Positions 53,323-63,692 of a stretch of DNA of 64,000 bases are shown here, in pieces; the stretch's first letter is position 1, and every line of letters starts with the position of its first letter. Under the pieces are notes generated by a model that was not told the origin of the DNA, ran no database searches, and was given only the letters and a program-made list of their open reading frames with translations. The stretch is from the NCBI RefSeq assembly GCF_000328475.2, contig NC_026479.1, forward strand, positions 868,001 through 932,000. The letters are read 5' to 3'. The position numbers were made by a program, and so were the translations under genes. Source of the stretch: Mycosarcoma maydis (lineage: Eukaryota; Basidiomycota; Ustilaginomycetes; Ustilaginales).

Positions 53323-55143
53323 ATGGGGTCGAGTTACGCTGTATCGTCTCTCGATCTGGTGCGTCAGCTTTGGGGGCAAGCAAAGCTGCCGGTATGTGTA
53401 TTGGAAAACACGTTGCGTAAGGGTAATCTGGTGTTGGTCAACGATCCCGCAGAGGCAGGACAGGCGATTCGATCGTCGTTTCAACTGACAGCTGTTGCTC
53501 AAGCATGCTGTGCAGTGACTGCGTTGGCGGAAAAGTTTCGATGCTCTCTCGACAAGATTAAAGAGCGTGATGGAAGCAGGGAAGAGGTTGACCAGTTGGT
53601 GTTGGAGAAGGTCACGGTGGATGCAAAGCACGCTTTGGCTGAGTTCAAAGGGTGGGCCAAGGTACACATCAGCACAGACGAGTGCACGGCAAAGCAAGAG
53701 ATGCTACGAGCATCCGTCTCGCCTGACAGTGAATCTGCCAGAGAGGTGCTTGGCATCGACGAGCACGCAGTCGCAGATTGGGACGCTCTAGCTGGACTCT
53801 ACCGCTGCCGTCCTTCTTCCTCCAGAAGCGTCCCAGCACTGGTCCGGATACACACCAACTTTCCACATCACAAATTGGGCATTCTTCAGTTGCTGAATCT
53901 CGCCCCCTCGACAGCCGTATGGAACGATCCGAACATACATACAGTCTTTTCACGGGTTTCAAGCGAGCTCCTACAGAGAGAATTGGACAAGTGGGACGCA
54001 TTCGAGTTCGAAGCGGCTGCTCAGGAGAGAGGGATGTGCGTCACCGCGTACAGAAGTAGGTCCGAGTGGGAGACGTCCGAGATGGGGCAAGCGCTGAAAG
54101 CGTGGATGCGAGACAACGATGGTAGTGCATTTCGAATTTCTAGCCTGGCGCCCCATCCTTCTCGCAGGCGCAAACACGATCGGATCGACAAAAGCTTAAG
54201 AGTGATCGACATGTCTCGAGTCATCGCAGGACCCATAGCCACCCGAACACTCGCAGCATACGGAGCAGATGTGTTGCTACTTAGCAGTCGGGATCTTCCA
54301 AACCTGCCACTGCGAGAATTGGAGACTGCTCGAGGTAAGAGGAGTGCCTTTATCAATCTACCGAAACTTGATGATGGTGTGATGCAAGTGAAGGAGGAAA
54401 TGAAGGCGCTGGTAGAGGAAGCGGATGTCTTTGCGCAAGCGTATCGTCCGCAAGGCCTTGCGGAAAGAGGATTGGGCGCTGAAGCGGTGCAGAAGATCAG
54501 GCCAGGGATCGTGTACGCCGAGCTGTGCGCTTTCGGTTTTACGGGCCCATGGAAGGATAAGAGAGCATACGACTCATTGACTCAGACTGCTTGTGGCATT
54601 AACCATGTCGAAGGGCTTAGTTACAAACTACAGCACGGAGTAGAGAGGGAGGAGGGTGCGGAGAAGGTGGAGCCGAGAGCGCTACCCGTGCAGGCACTCG
54701 ATTACACTGCTGGGTCACTCATGTGCTTTGGAATTCTGGCATGTAAGTGTCGATTCCTGATGTCACTGATCGGGGTCAATAAGGAAGCAGTGAAGGAGGA
54801 GGGAGAGGCAGGCTGGAAGGTGCAAATCAGTCTTGCAAGTACAGCGGAATGGATTCTCGGCCTGGGTCAAATTCATGGTGACGACGCTTGGAGCAAGCCT
54901 CCTGAAACGGTCATCCCTCTCGAAGATGAGGAAAGATTGGCAACGATGACGAGCAGCTACAAAGTGCGCGGTCTTCCAAACGACGCGATGAACGGCAAAA
55001 AACCAAACGTGGGCGTGTTAGCTATTCGACATGCGTCCGTCCCTGCGGATGACGGTCCGGCTCGCACGCTGGCAGCGCATCATGGTGGTTACAAATGGGC
55101 GGTGCCTGCACATCTCGGTGTTGACAAGTTGGAGTGGCTGTAG
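53323..55143 (+). CDS. CoA-transferase family III (CaiB/BaiF) protein
   Basis: Members move CoA between carboxylic acids or racemise 2-methylacyl-CoA. The uninterrupted frame codes for 606 residues from ATG 53323; removing a probable 48-nt in-frame intron (54743-54790) gives 590. Two family III regions are visible. The first is around 150-275 (WDALAGLYRCRPSSSRSVPAL is the degenerate N-terminal half, quoted in part). The second starts at about 297: LRVIDMSRVIAGPIATRTLA, then YGADVLLLSS, FINLPKLDD, ADVFAQAYRPQGLAERGLG, GIVYAELCAFGFTGPW, YDSLTQTACGI, and ALPVQALDYTAGSLMCFGIL, whose Asp is the likely active-site residue. With the intron removed the chain continues LKEEGEAGWKVQISLASTA, as expected. 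The substrate is unknown. Fungal proteins of this two-part, 550-600-residue type are common. Confidence 0.85.
   Translation: MGSSYAVSSLDLVRQLWGQAKLPVCVLENTLRKGNLVLVNDPAEAGQAIRSSFQLTAVAQACCAVTALAEKFRCSLDKIKERDGSREEVDQLVLEKVTVDAKHALAEFKGWAKVHISTDECTAKQEMLRASVSPDSESAREVLGIDEHAVADWDALAGLYRCRPSSSRSVPALVRIHTNFPHHKLGILQLLNLAPSTAVWNDPNIHTVFSRVSSELLQRELDKWDAFEFEAAAQERGMCVTAYRSRSEWETSEMGQALKAWMRDNDGSAFRISSLAPHPSRRRKHDRIDKSLRVIDMSRVIAGPIATRTLAAYGADVLLLSSRDLPNLPLRELETARGKRSAFINLPKLDDGVMQVKEEMKALVEEADVFAQAYRPQGLAERGLGAEAVQKIRPGIVYAELCAFGFTGPWKDKRAYDSLTQTACGINHVEGLSYKLQHGVEREEGAEKVEPRALPVQALDYTAGSLMCFGILACKCRFLMSLIGVNKEAVKEEGEAGWKVQISLASTAEWILGLGQIHGDDAWSKPPETVIPLEDEERLATMTSSYKVRGLPNDAMNGKKPNVGVLAIRHASVPADDGPARTLAAHHGGYKWAVPAHLGVDKLEWL
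54743..54790 (+). other. Probable 48-nt in-frame intron
   Basis: Donor GTAAGT, branch-like CTGAT (about 54763) and acceptor AAGCAG. It interrupts the conserved segment with 16 codons (CKCRFLMSLIGVNKEA-like) that look out of place. Its length is a multiple of three and contains no stop, so the frame stays open whether or not it is removed. Confidence 0.6.
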
Positions 55144-55197
55144 ACGAGAATGGAAGCACCATTACCTCTGAGCAACAGAAGATCTAATATGCGCACC

Positions 55198-55249
55198 ATT
55201 CACGAGTCACGAGTGATTCGTGATTCACGATTCACGATTCACGATTCAC
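55198..55249. repeat. Longest heptamer cluster: AGTCACG, CGTGATT and (ATTCACG)n
   Basis: Starts ATTCACGAGTCACGAGT, switches to GATTCGTG, then four ATTCAC(G) units in a row. It combines three unit variants in one 52-bp cluster, 1.5 kb upstream of the OSBP-like gene. Confidence 0.85.
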
Positions 55250-55474
55250 TTTGGAGATGTTAAAGTTGTGGGATGGATTTGGCCGCGTTGGCTGAACTTG
55301 CGCCACGGTGGTAACCTCAGGCGTAGGTGTCACTCAACCGAAACTGAAATTCCAAGCTGGCGAAAAAAGTGGGACCCGCGTGCCTGTTTCGAGTCGTGAG
55401 TGGTCTCGCCCTGCAACGCCAATTTCAGCTTCCGCTGTTGCCAGGTGTTGCTGGTCTTTTCTTCTGAACGTGAA

Positions 55475-55513
55475 AATCACGAATCACGAAACGTGGATCG
55501 TGAATGCGTGAAT
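55475..55513. repeat. Heptamer cluster, partly degenerate
   Basis: AATCACGAATCACGA, then an ACGTGG spacer, then ATCGTGAATGCGTGAAT. Confidence 0.7.
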
Positions 55514-56759
55514 GGGCTCAGCTGTTTGATAAATGCAGAACAGCCGTCATCACGCACCTGGCAAAGAGAATTGCTGAAAGGGTGGAGGATGGGAGAAGAA
55601 AATGAGCAGGAGCGAGTGCAGCACTCTTGACTCACAAAAGAACGTCACAACGATCGAGGCATTCCGGAACCGATGTGTGGACGCCTCCGTAGCCGACGTA
55701 GACTTGACGTCAGGAACCAGACAAACGTGACCAAGAAGGCGGGAGCAAGGGTCATCGGATTCGAATGTGGGGAAACTTGTTGATGAACAAGCTGATCAAC
55801 GCGAGGAGATCACGTAGACGTCAGTATGTCAATCACGAATCATACCAGGTCCGTGTTCTGAAGCCCGCTTTTTGCGTGGCGAGAAGGTTGCAGTGTCGGA
55901 TAGCGTCATCAAAATGGGTTGGTTGGTTTTGCGAGAGATCACGAGAACGCTTTCCCATTGTTGACGCTTGTCGCTGTCTGGACCCGAGTCGTGAATGCTT
56001 TAATGAGGAGCCGCGGTGTAATGCGGGCCAGCCGTTGTGAGGCCGTGCTCTTTGGAAAGCACTCATGACTCACAGCTGTTGACTGTTGTGCGGTGTAGAT
56101 CGTTGCGCCGATATGCTTGCGGGTCTGGAGTCGCTGAAAGTCAGGAGAGCCGCTCGGCCCAATAAAAACATTTCTCCACGCCTCTCGTGTCTTTTCTTTT
56201 TCTCAGTTGAGGGGGGAAAGAAATATCCCAAAGCAGGCATGGAAATCTGGAATCACGAATTAGCGCGTCACACCTCAATTGGAGCAGAGAGGTAGAATCC
56301 AATTCGTGATTCTTGAATGTGACCCGCTTGCTGGTGCCGCTATCGTCCTCGGTGGTGCTTCGTCAGTGCATATCCGGGGCTCATGCCTGGTTTCTGCTAC
56401 GACCCACTCGAGTCGACATGACTGCCTGCTCTCGAAAAGATCACACAATCTCACGATTGATACTGTTCCTCTTTGACCATCACACGCTCGGTCCTTCCGT
56501 TTCGTAGCCCGCATTCCTTCTGAGCAGCGTTCGTCTTGCCCCTCTCCATTACCCCTGCGTATCGTTGACCAAAACTTAAACCAAACGCCCTCCAGCCCTT
56601 TTCGAACAAGCACTGCGTCACAACTCCCCCCATCCGCCTTGACTCTGTCCCACGCAGCAAGTCGAAAGCGGGTCAACGAGCCGCAATCTTACGATTCAAT
56701 TGCGTGCTGCATCAGCATCTTGACTTTTTCCCACGTCGCTAGCGCTCCAGAAAGCAGAG

Positions 56760-58919
56760 ATGGGCGGCAAGGACGAACGCAAGTCGTCGCGTCCTCAGCG
56801 CGGCTTCCCCGTAGACAACCGCAAGATCGATGAGCTCGACGTCGTCTACTCAGGATGGATTCTTAAAAAGAAGCGCAAGAAGATGCAAGGCTACGCCAAA
56901 CGCTTCCTCGTTCTGACCAACCAAGGCATCCTCACCTACGCCATCAGCCCCGAAAAGGCGACACGCGATGCCATCGAAATCCCGCACGCCTCGGTGACGA
57001 GCAGCATGCGTCATGGTACGATCCACGTTGACTCAGGCTCAAGCGTTTTCCACCTCAAGGCGCTCTCTCCGCAAGACTTTGAAGCGTGGCGTTCGCACCT
57101 TCGCTCCTTCATCCCCGAACGTCCCGTCGGAAGCTTGCAGCGTCTCTACGTTTCTAACGGCTCGGATCTGCAGGCCATCGATCTCACCGAGGTCTGGACT
57201 CGCCTCGACCAGACTTCGGCGCTCGTCGAAGATCTCGCTACGCACTCTACCGCACTGAAGAACAAGGGCTCGTCTGCTGCCGACGCCATCATGGGAGCTC
57301 TAGGTGCCAAGTCGAACGGCAAAGACGACGTGGCTGCCTTCCACGCTACTGCCGAGAAGTTGGTGACCGAATTCGAGCAGCTCAAAACCGAAATCGAGTC
57401 CAAGATTCCGCGTGTTGATCAGAACGCAGGAACAATGCGTTCCATGTCCGGTAGCTCTGATATTAGTGGCTTCGGCGGCAGCATGAGTCGCAGCAAGCGC
57501 ATGTCGGTCTCGTCGCTTGCCACCACCGGCACCGATTCGGCCATCTTCTATGATGCTGACAGCCACGGCGAAGAGCTGTTCATGGATGATGACGCCAAGG
57601 GATACGACGAGGGCAACACCTCGCGATCCGAGAGCAGCGACGCTGAAGGCACCGATTCCGAAGCCGAGGAGTCGCAGCAGGATACCGACGAGACACGAAC
57701 GCTTTCGGATTCCGGGGCAGGTGGCGGCGGCAAGGTTGTGCAGTACCGCAAGAAGCTTCCTGCCAAGGTGTCCGGAGACGAAGTGTCACTGTTCAGCATG
57801 CTCAAGAAGAACGTCGGCAAGGATCTGTCGACCATCTCGTTTCCAGTTTCGTTCAACTGCCCGCTTTCGCTGCTGCAGGCGGCTGCTGAAGAGTACGAAT
57901 ATGCGTCGGACCTCCTGGACCGCGCTGGCAGATGCGAGGACTGGGTGGAGCGCATCTGCCTCGTTGGCGCGTTTGCGGTTTCGGGCTATGCGAGCACCAA
58001 GCTGCGCGCCAGTCGTAAGCCATTCAATCCTCTGCTCGGCGAGACGTTTGAATGCGTACGCGAAGACAAGCACTGGAAGTTCCTCGCCGAAAAGGTGGTA
58101 CACCAGCCGCCAGTGGTCGCATTCTACGCCGAAGGCAAAGGCTGGAAAGCGCAAGGTTGGAGTGCGGTCAAGAACAAGTTCTGGGGTAAGTCACTCGAGT
58201 TGATTCCGGAGGGTCAGATTCGTCTGGAATTTGGCGATGGCGATGTGTTTTCTATCCAGAAACCATCGTCGTTTATGCGCAACCTGCTCGCGGGCAACAA
58301 GTACCTCGAACATGTTGGCGAGCTGACCGTCACCAACGAATCCACCGGTCAGCGCGCCGTGATCGAGTTCAAAGAGGGCACCATGTGGGGCGGTGCAGCC
58401 TCGCGCAACGGCGTCGAAGGCAAAATTTACGATGCCAATGATTCCACCGTCACGACACTCAAAGGCAAATGGTCCGATAGCCTTGCGCGACAAAAGGACA
58501 AGGACAACTACCAGATGCTCTGGGAAGCCAACGAAATGCCTCCATACGCCGAAGACTACTACGGCTTTACCTACTTTGCCATGTCGCTCAACGAGCTGTC
58601 CGAGGACTGCAAGGACGTGCTAGCGCCTACCGACTCGAGGCTGCGTCCCGATCAAAAGGCCTTCGAAGAGGGCGATGTCGACAAGGCCGAACAGCTCAAA
58701 CACAAACTCGAGGAGGCTCAGCGCGCTAGGAGGAAACAGCTCGAAAGCCAGGCCAAGACCTACACTCCGAAATGGTTCCACAAGTCTGACGACGCTCCCG
58801 GCTGGCTCTACGGTGGTAGCGATGGAAGCGACTACTTCAAGATCAGGAAGAAGGCCGCCGAGAACGGAAAGGATGCCGTCTGGAACGAAGCACACGTCCC
58901 CAACGTATTCGACGTCTGA
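56760..58919 (+). CDS. Oxysterol-binding-protein-related lipid transfer protein (PH, FFAT-like motif, ORD)
   Basis: ORP/Osh family proteins exchange sterol or phosphatidylserine for PI4P at membrane contact sites. The 719-codon single exon starts at ATG 56760. A PH domain spans about 27-122 (VVYSGWILKKKRKKMQGYAK, quoted in part, then RFLVLTNQGILTYAI; ends DFEAWRSHLRSFI). A helical region follows (about 135-225). At 262-268 IFYDADS matches the core of a FFAT motif for VAP/Scs2 binding. An acidic linker leads to the OSBP-related domain (about 340-719): KPFNPLLGETFE, the fingerprint region EKVVHQPPV with His448-Gln449, FMRNLLAGNKYLEHVGEL, YFAMSLNELSEDCKD, LAPTDSRLRPDQKAFEEGDV. It ends with Trp-rich PKWFHKSDDAPGWLYGG. 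The layout is like yeast Osh3 without its GOLD domain. The usual HHPP of the fingerprint is HQPP here. Confidence 0.93.
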   Translation: MGGKDERKSSRPQRGFPVDNRKIDELDVVYSGWILKKKRKKMQGYAKRFLVLTNQGILTYAISPEKATRDAIEIPHASVTSSMRHGTIHVDSGSSVFHLKALSPQDFEAWRSHLRSFIPERPVGSLQRLYVSNGSDLQAIDLTEVWTRLDQTSALVEDLATHSTALKNKGSSAADAIMGALGAKSNGKDDVAAFHATAEKLVTEFEQLKTEIESKIPRVDQNAGTMRSMSGSSDISGFGGSMSRSKRMSVSSLATTGTDSAIFYDADSHGEELFMDDDAKGYDEGNTSRSESSDAEGTDSEAEESQQDTDETRTLSDSGAGGGGKVVQYRKKLPAKVSGDEVSLFSMLKKNVGKDLSTISFPVSFNCPLSLLQAAAEEYEYASDLLDRAGRCEDWVERICLVGAFAVSGYASTKLRASRKPFNPLLGETFECVREDKHWKFLAEKVVHQPPVVAFYAEGKGWKAQGWSAVKNKFWGKSLELIPEGQIRLEFGDGDVFSIQKPSSFMRNLLAGNKYLEHVGELTVTNESTGQRAVIEFKEGTMWGGAASRNGVEGKIYDANDSTVTTLKGKWSDSLARQKDKDNYQMLWEANEMPPYAEDYYGFTYFAMSLNELSEDCKDVLAPTDSRLRPDQKAFEEGDVDKAEQLKHKLEEAQRARRKQLESQAKTYTPKWFHKSDDAPGWLYGGSDGSDYFKIRKKAAENGKDAVWNEAHVPNVFDV

Positions 58920-59134
58920 GATCCACGTCCACAGTCTCGACGCATCACTCCCTAATCTTCTAAGCACTTCTCTCTTTTGCTATTAGTTAACACATTCCTC
59001 TACACGTTCTCTAGTCTTACTTTCACCTCTTCGCGCTGTCTCTCATTCGCAATCACACCGTGTTATCGTACAAACCTAAGTTCGTCGCCAGTGATCCCGA
59101 AACCGCATCTCGCACGCTCGTTCTCTCTGGCGCG

Positions 59135-62100
59135 TTACACCAAGCCGATCGAACAAACACACCTGAATCGGTACCACAAGCCTGCTCTGCCCTTTTCCAG
59201 CTCACCATCGTCGAGCTGTATGGTGCCTAAGAGCGAGCTAGACTTCCAACCCCAACTCTGACTGATGGTAAACTTGTCTGGGCCGGAGCTGAACTTGGTG
59301 AGCGAGGTGCCGAGCGGCGAGGGGCAGTGAATTGAAAAGTATGCGCGCAGTTCACGACGTGGATCGCGGTAGGGGATTGCCGGAACGGGGCAGCTTGCGT
59401 AGACCGAGGGACCGTTCGGGTACAACGGCACAATCGGTGGGCGCGTACTCGCAGATGCAACGTGATTAGCTTGCGAAGCTTGCGAAGCGTCGCGGTTCGG
59501 TTCGGACAGGTAACTGTGGGTATGCGATAAATCCGCCAGTGTCGAAAGTGCTGCGATCGAGGCGACGCCATCGGTGCCCTCGCCTTCACCACTGGCATCA
59601 CCCAGCGTGGTCGACGAGAAAGCATCGCGATTGCCACCCATCAGCGTGATACTCCGTCCACTCGGCAGCGTCAGCGTACTACCCGCGCCGCCACTCGACT
59701 GCCGAGGACCTCCCGCACGGACTGGAGAAGTCAAGCTCGTATCGAAAAAGCTGCCGTTAGACTCCCCTACCACACCATCCTCGCCTGCACCACCTACAAA
59801 CACCGAGCCGCGCAAAGCAGACTGTTGCTGTACACCTCGTCCACCTCGCCAGCCGCTTCCTTCGTTGTTCCCGCGAGGCGTCGTCGACCCACCGCCACTA
59901 ACATCGCGCTGCGTCGGCGCCCTCGAACCTGCCGATCCAGTAGGCCAGCTCGCCTGCGCTGCGCCACCAGGCGCCACCTCCCCTTCCACCGCGGTCGGCG
60001 CCGAAGGAGGCGGAAACTGTTCCTGCAAGCTCTGTCTGTGCAGATAGATACCAAGCTGAATGCCTTTGACCTTCTTCACCACCTGGATGTACAGATTCCA
60101 GCAGCTGCCGGCGTAGAAAAAAGTGGGTGAATACAATCGCTGCTTTTCTTGCAACTTATCGATGCCGAAAAACTCCACACCGATTCGCATCGGCTCGTAG
60201 CCGCTCCATCGTTCGGGCGAGGTGCTGGTCGAGTCGACGGATTCGACGTCGGCCCCATCCGCCTCCTGATTCGGGTCGTGCGAGTGCACATCAGATTCGC
60301 CCGTGATTGGCTTTCGTGCGCCGTTTTCCTCGACTTGGCGCAATGACGTTGAGCCGATTCCTGCGTGTGCTGATGCGTCGGGTGTCGGAGACATGTTTCT
60401 GTACGCATACTCTCCAAGTTCGCGGCCGGTGGCAACATCGTTGGCGATACCGTAGCAGTGCGAACGGCCACGTCGCTGGTTGGAAGAGGCATTCGCATCG
60501 TGATGCATCACTGCTTGGATGGGTAGCGTGTGCGGAATCTGGATCGCTGCGAGACCAGAAGGACCTAGATGATCGTCTGCAAAGGCATGGCCTCGTTCTT
60601 CGTCCGAACCCGCGGCACAAGAAGCATTTGAAGAACTGGGAACAATCGATCCAATCACGGAGGTAAGCCCATCACCGAATCGAACAGTATCGTCCGAAGG
60701 CACGAGGTAGAATTTCTTGTTGAGCAGACCCGCCTTGCCGTTGCCCAAGGCTCCGAGCATAAGTGGACTAGCGACCAGACCTCCCAAGCCGGAAGCGCAA
60801 GTCGATTCGAAGCTCAAGGTAGCATCGGAATCATCCCCAAAGTAAGCCGGCGTCCCCGACCGGCTGCGAGAAAATCGACGTTGCGAATTAGCAGCGCTGA
60901 TGGTCGACTCGAACGCATCTCGAAAGTGGGTAACGGAGCTCGAGATTCCCAGTTCGCTGGCACCGTCCCTGTCTTGCGCCAAGGGATCGTTGGACTCGTA
61001 GGACGCAGCATCGCTTGTCGTTTCGGCATCGTGTTGCAGTGCTGGAGTTGCGCTTTGGCGAACCGGACTTGCACTTGACAAGATGTGCGTTTTGAGCTCG
61101 TTGCTAACCCACAATGCGGCCTGAAGAATGCTCAGAGGCGTATAGGAGCGTCCTGTGGTCGGTGAGATGTCAGCGCTGATCTTGTTGAGCGCCTGGAATG
61201 GCATGTGCGAATAATAGATGCCCGAGGTGAAAAGCTCCTCATACTCTGCTTCGTCTTCGTCGAGTGGAGCCGAAAAGGTGGCGGATTCGATACCATCATC
61301 CCAAGCTTCTTGCAAGGGCGTGCTGGAAGGGTCTCCATCGTCGCCTCCATCCACTGAAGAAGTAGTCCTGCGGAAAGCTTTGAAGCCGAACCCGTCTCCA
61401 GCATCGGATGAAGTCGCGCTGGAACTCGAGGCTTTTGGTGCGACACCCATCTGTTTGCTCGACTCGGAAGCACTGGCATGCTCCTGCGTGTCTTTCTCTT
61501 CGTCCTCGCGCATCCATTCGTCGATGAGACGGTCAAGCACATTGATCAATGCCTTTTGCTTGCGTCGGAAATCGACAACTTTTTTAGCAAATTCGTACCT
61601 ATGCAGTTCAGAGGGCACAAAGAAGCCATCTGATGAGATGATAGCTCGCACCCAGGAGCTTGGCATCGAGGGATACGACCACACGCGCAGTCGAGGCGAA
61701 GGCATACGCTCTTGGGCATCCGGCAAGCGACCTCGGGGAAGCATGGAAGTATGCAATAGATCGACATCGCCGGTGTGGAGGCGATCACGTAGAAGCGCAA
61801 GTCGTGCGATGTCGCGATCCTCCCTGCACATCCTGATCCACGTCTCGATCTCAATGATGCGTTCGCGCTCCATCGAGGATTCGAACTCGAAGATGTCCAA
61901 GCCCCATCGGGCAAACCAGCAAACACAGGCTTCTCCGATCTTGTCTGCTGTGAGACCGTACTGATACTCGGGCGCAACACTATCTTCTGAGCGCATGGCA
62001 AGCCCAATAGGTGGTTCAGACTCGTTGAAACCCGGTGTCTTTTTTGCGTTTCGCTTATCGTCGCGGCTAGTCGAGTTTGGTTTAGAGTCTGCCCACAAGG

Positions 62101-63022
62101 TATGTGTAGCTTGCGCTGATCGACTCTGGCAAGCCTCCTCGCTCGGTCCGGGTGATGTTGAGCCCATGTGAAGCTTGCGTGTGAATTCAGAAGCAAAGTG
62201 ATCCGAGGTTTCGGTTTCGTGGGTGCGAGAACGAGGATTCGACTTGGATTTTGTTGAAGAGCTCGACACAGGATCGGCGCGTGCGATCTGTTCGAGCGTA
62301 CGCGCGGGCCCTTCAAGTTCCCAGTCCCACTCGTCGAGGTCGTGTAGCATTTCGTCTGATGCAGATCGATGAAGATCTGTGCCCTCGATACCATAGCCGA
62401 TCGCAAAACGAAGGTACTGCGTCACAGTGAACGGTGTCATTGAGCACAGTACGAGTGTGAGGGCCTGTGCGGTGACGCTGGGAATGTTGAGGTAGATGGA
62501 CGTTGCGAGCAGCGAAAGGAGGAAACGAGGGGTAGCTGGATGTGATCGCCTGTTGATCAAGAGATTGTGTACTGGCAAATCGGTCGACGGAGACAAGCGC
62601 ATCGTGAGCGCCGGCGAAAAGGGATGATCCGAAGAGGGAGTCGACCAGAAGGGCAGGACTAGCTTGGGGCCGTCGCCGTAGAGCCGTGCGATGCTGTACT
62701 CGAAAGCCGCCCTGCTGATGTTGGGGTCGTCAAAGTGCAGCTCGACCACATCATTGTTTGGGTCCTTGGAGGAGGTAGAAGAGGGTACAGATGTAGCTGA
62801 GGACGACGGATGTGCTTCACCATGGCTGTTGTGCTTGCTGAGCGTTGCTGCGGCGGAAGCAGCTGCCAGATCCTCTGCATATCCACCACAGAGCATGGCA
62901 CGGAAGAAGCCAGATTGGATAAGGACAAGACGGTGCAGGTGATACAAACGTCCAAAAGCCCTGATGCGGATGTCGGAGCATCGTCCGCCAAGAAGGCCGA
63001 GCTCGTAAATGTGACTCTGCAT
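59135..63022 (-). CDS. Large BTB/POZ-domain protein, function unknown
   Basis: 1295 codons from the ATG at 63022 (MQSHIYELGLLGGRCSD), one exon. The BTB/POZ fold occupies about 1-120: GRCSDIRIRAFGRLYHLHRL, then LIQSGFFRAMLCGG, an inserted Ser/Ala-rich loop, then VVELHFDDPNISRAAFEYSI and ARLYGDG. After a loop comes a BACK-like helical part (about 170-240: RFLLSLLATSIYLNIPSVTA, LRFAIGYGIEGTD). BTB domains dimerise and often serve as Cullin-3 substrate adaptors; no kelch or zinc finger is present. The long middle is disordered and Ser-rich with islands of order. A conserved-looking C-terminal part includes WSGYEPMRIGVEFFGIDKLQ, FFYAGSCWNLYIQVVKKVKG and LRAYFSIHCPSPLGTSLTKF, followed by a SQSWGWKSSSLL block that resembles a beta-sandwich. 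It is of the germ-cell-less-like fungal BTB type. Upstream in-frame codons to 63085 are near-cognate only. Confidence 0.85.
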   Translation of the reverse strand: MQSHIYELGLLGGRCSDIRIRAFGRLYHLHRLVLIQSGFFRAMLCGGYAEDLAAASAAATLSKHNSHGEAHPSSSATSVPSSTSSKDPNNDVVELHFDDPNISRAAFEYSIARLYGDGPKLVLPFWSTPSSDHPFSPALTMRLSPSTDLPVHNLLINRRSHPATPRFLLSLLATSIYLNIPSVTAQALTLVLCSMTPFTVTQYLRFAIGYGIEGTDLHRSASDEMLHDLDEWDWELEGPARTLEQIARADPVSSSSTKSKSNPRSRTHETETSDHFASEFTRKLHMGSTSPGPSEEACQSRSAQATHTLWADSKPNSTSRDDKRNAKKTPGFNESEPPIGLAMRSEDSVAPEYQYGLTADKIGEACVCWFARWGLDIFEFESSMERERIIEIETWIRMCREDRDIARLALLRDRLHTGDVDLLHTSMLPRGRLPDAQERMPSPRLRVWSYPSMPSSWVRAIISSDGFFVPSELHRYEFAKKVVDFRRKQKALINVLDRLIDEWMREDEEKDTQEHASASESSKQMGVAPKASSSSATSSDAGDGFGFKAFRRTTSSVDGGDDGDPSSTPLQEAWDDGIESATFSAPLDEDEAEYEELFTSGIYYSHMPFQALNKISADISPTTGRSYTPLSILQAALWVSNELKTHILSSASPVRQSATPALQHDAETTSDAASYESNDPLAQDRDGASELGISSSVTHFRDAFESTISAANSQRRFSRSRSGTPAYFGDDSDATLSFESTCASGLGGLVASPLMLGALGNGKAGLLNKKFYLVPSDDTVRFGDGLTSVIGSIVPSSSNASCAAGSDEERGHAFADDHLGPSGLAAIQIPHTLPIQAVMHHDANASSNQRRGRSHCYGIANDVATGRELGEYAYRNMSPTPDASAHAGIGSTSLRQVEENGARKPITGESDVHSHDPNQEADGADVESVDSTSTSPERWSGYEPMRIGVEFFGIDKLQEKQRLYSPTFFYAGSCWNLYIQVVKKVKGIQLGIYLHRQSLQEQFPPPSAPTAVEGEVAPGGAAQASWPTGSAGSRAPTQRDVSGGGSTTPRGNNEGSGWRGGRGVQQQSALRGSVFVGGAGEDGVVGESNGSFFDTSLTSPVRAGGPRQSSGGAGSTLTLPSGRSITLMGGNRDAFSSTTLGDASGEGEGTDGVASIAALSTLADLSHTHSYLSEPNRDASQASQANHVASASTRPPIVPLYPNGPSVYASCPVPAIPYRDPRRELRAYFSIHCPSPLGTSLTKFSSGPDKFTISQSWGWKSSSLLGTIQLDDGELEKGRAGLWYRFRCVCSIGLV

Positions 63023-63282
63023 GGTGACTGCTGTTGATCGCACCGATAAGCAGTCGATGGTCTTGGGTGATGGTGCGAGATCCAATGTCTAGTGTGACGA
63101 AGCAAGCCTAGCAATGCGACCGGGACGCTGCTTCCAAGTTTAGCTGCCACCTGCAGCAATGTGGTTGGTTGGTAGATCGATGGTCGTGGGAGTTGCGCGC
63201 CTGTGATGGCTGTCAAAAGAGGAGGAGGGTTCTCTATGATCACGACACTCTGTGACTAACGACTTCGCTTGGGCCGATACTA

Positions 63283-63370
63283 GTCGTGAATCGCAATCAC
63301 GAATCTGCACTTGGCATCACACATGCTTGCAGCATCGATCGTGAACAATCACAAATCGTGAATCACGAGT
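63283..63370. repeat. Dispersed heptamer sites
   Basis: GTCGTGAATCGCAATCACGAATC (63283-63306, in part) and ATCGTGAACAATCACAAATCGTGAATCACGA (63339-63370, quoted here only as a description of its order: CGTGAAC, AATCACA, CGTGAAT, CACGA). Both are inverted pairs. Confidence 0.7.
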
Positions 63371-63692
63371 ATCTAACACTTACTCGCAACCTTCGGTGCT
63401 TTAGCTGAGGCTTGCGCAGCCGCCAATGCACAGCGGGTGGCACGCGCCTGTTGGTTGTGGAGCCATTTCATAACATATCCAGTTGCAGAGCAGTCACAGT
63501 CACAAGTGCATCAACCAACACCTTTGTTCAATTCAACCCCCTTCAGCTTAAGTCACGCAGTGCTGTTGCTTTTATCTGAATGACTGCGTAGACCACCAAA
63601 TTATCGACCCTGTGGCTTCCTACTATTCACGATTTATCACACAGCTCTAGGGGGTTCACGTTAACTTAGCAGAAACGTGTTGGCAATTTCCT

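Larger units (their letters stand above)
55144..56759. other. Intergenic region upstream of the OSBP-like gene
   Basis: 1.6 kb with heptamer clusters at 55198-55249 and 55475-55513 and single sites near 55829, 56252 and 56297. The final 250 bp is a pyrimidine-rich leader (TTGACTTTTTCCCACGTCGC just before the ATG). No gene could be supported in the repeats. Confidence 0.5.
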
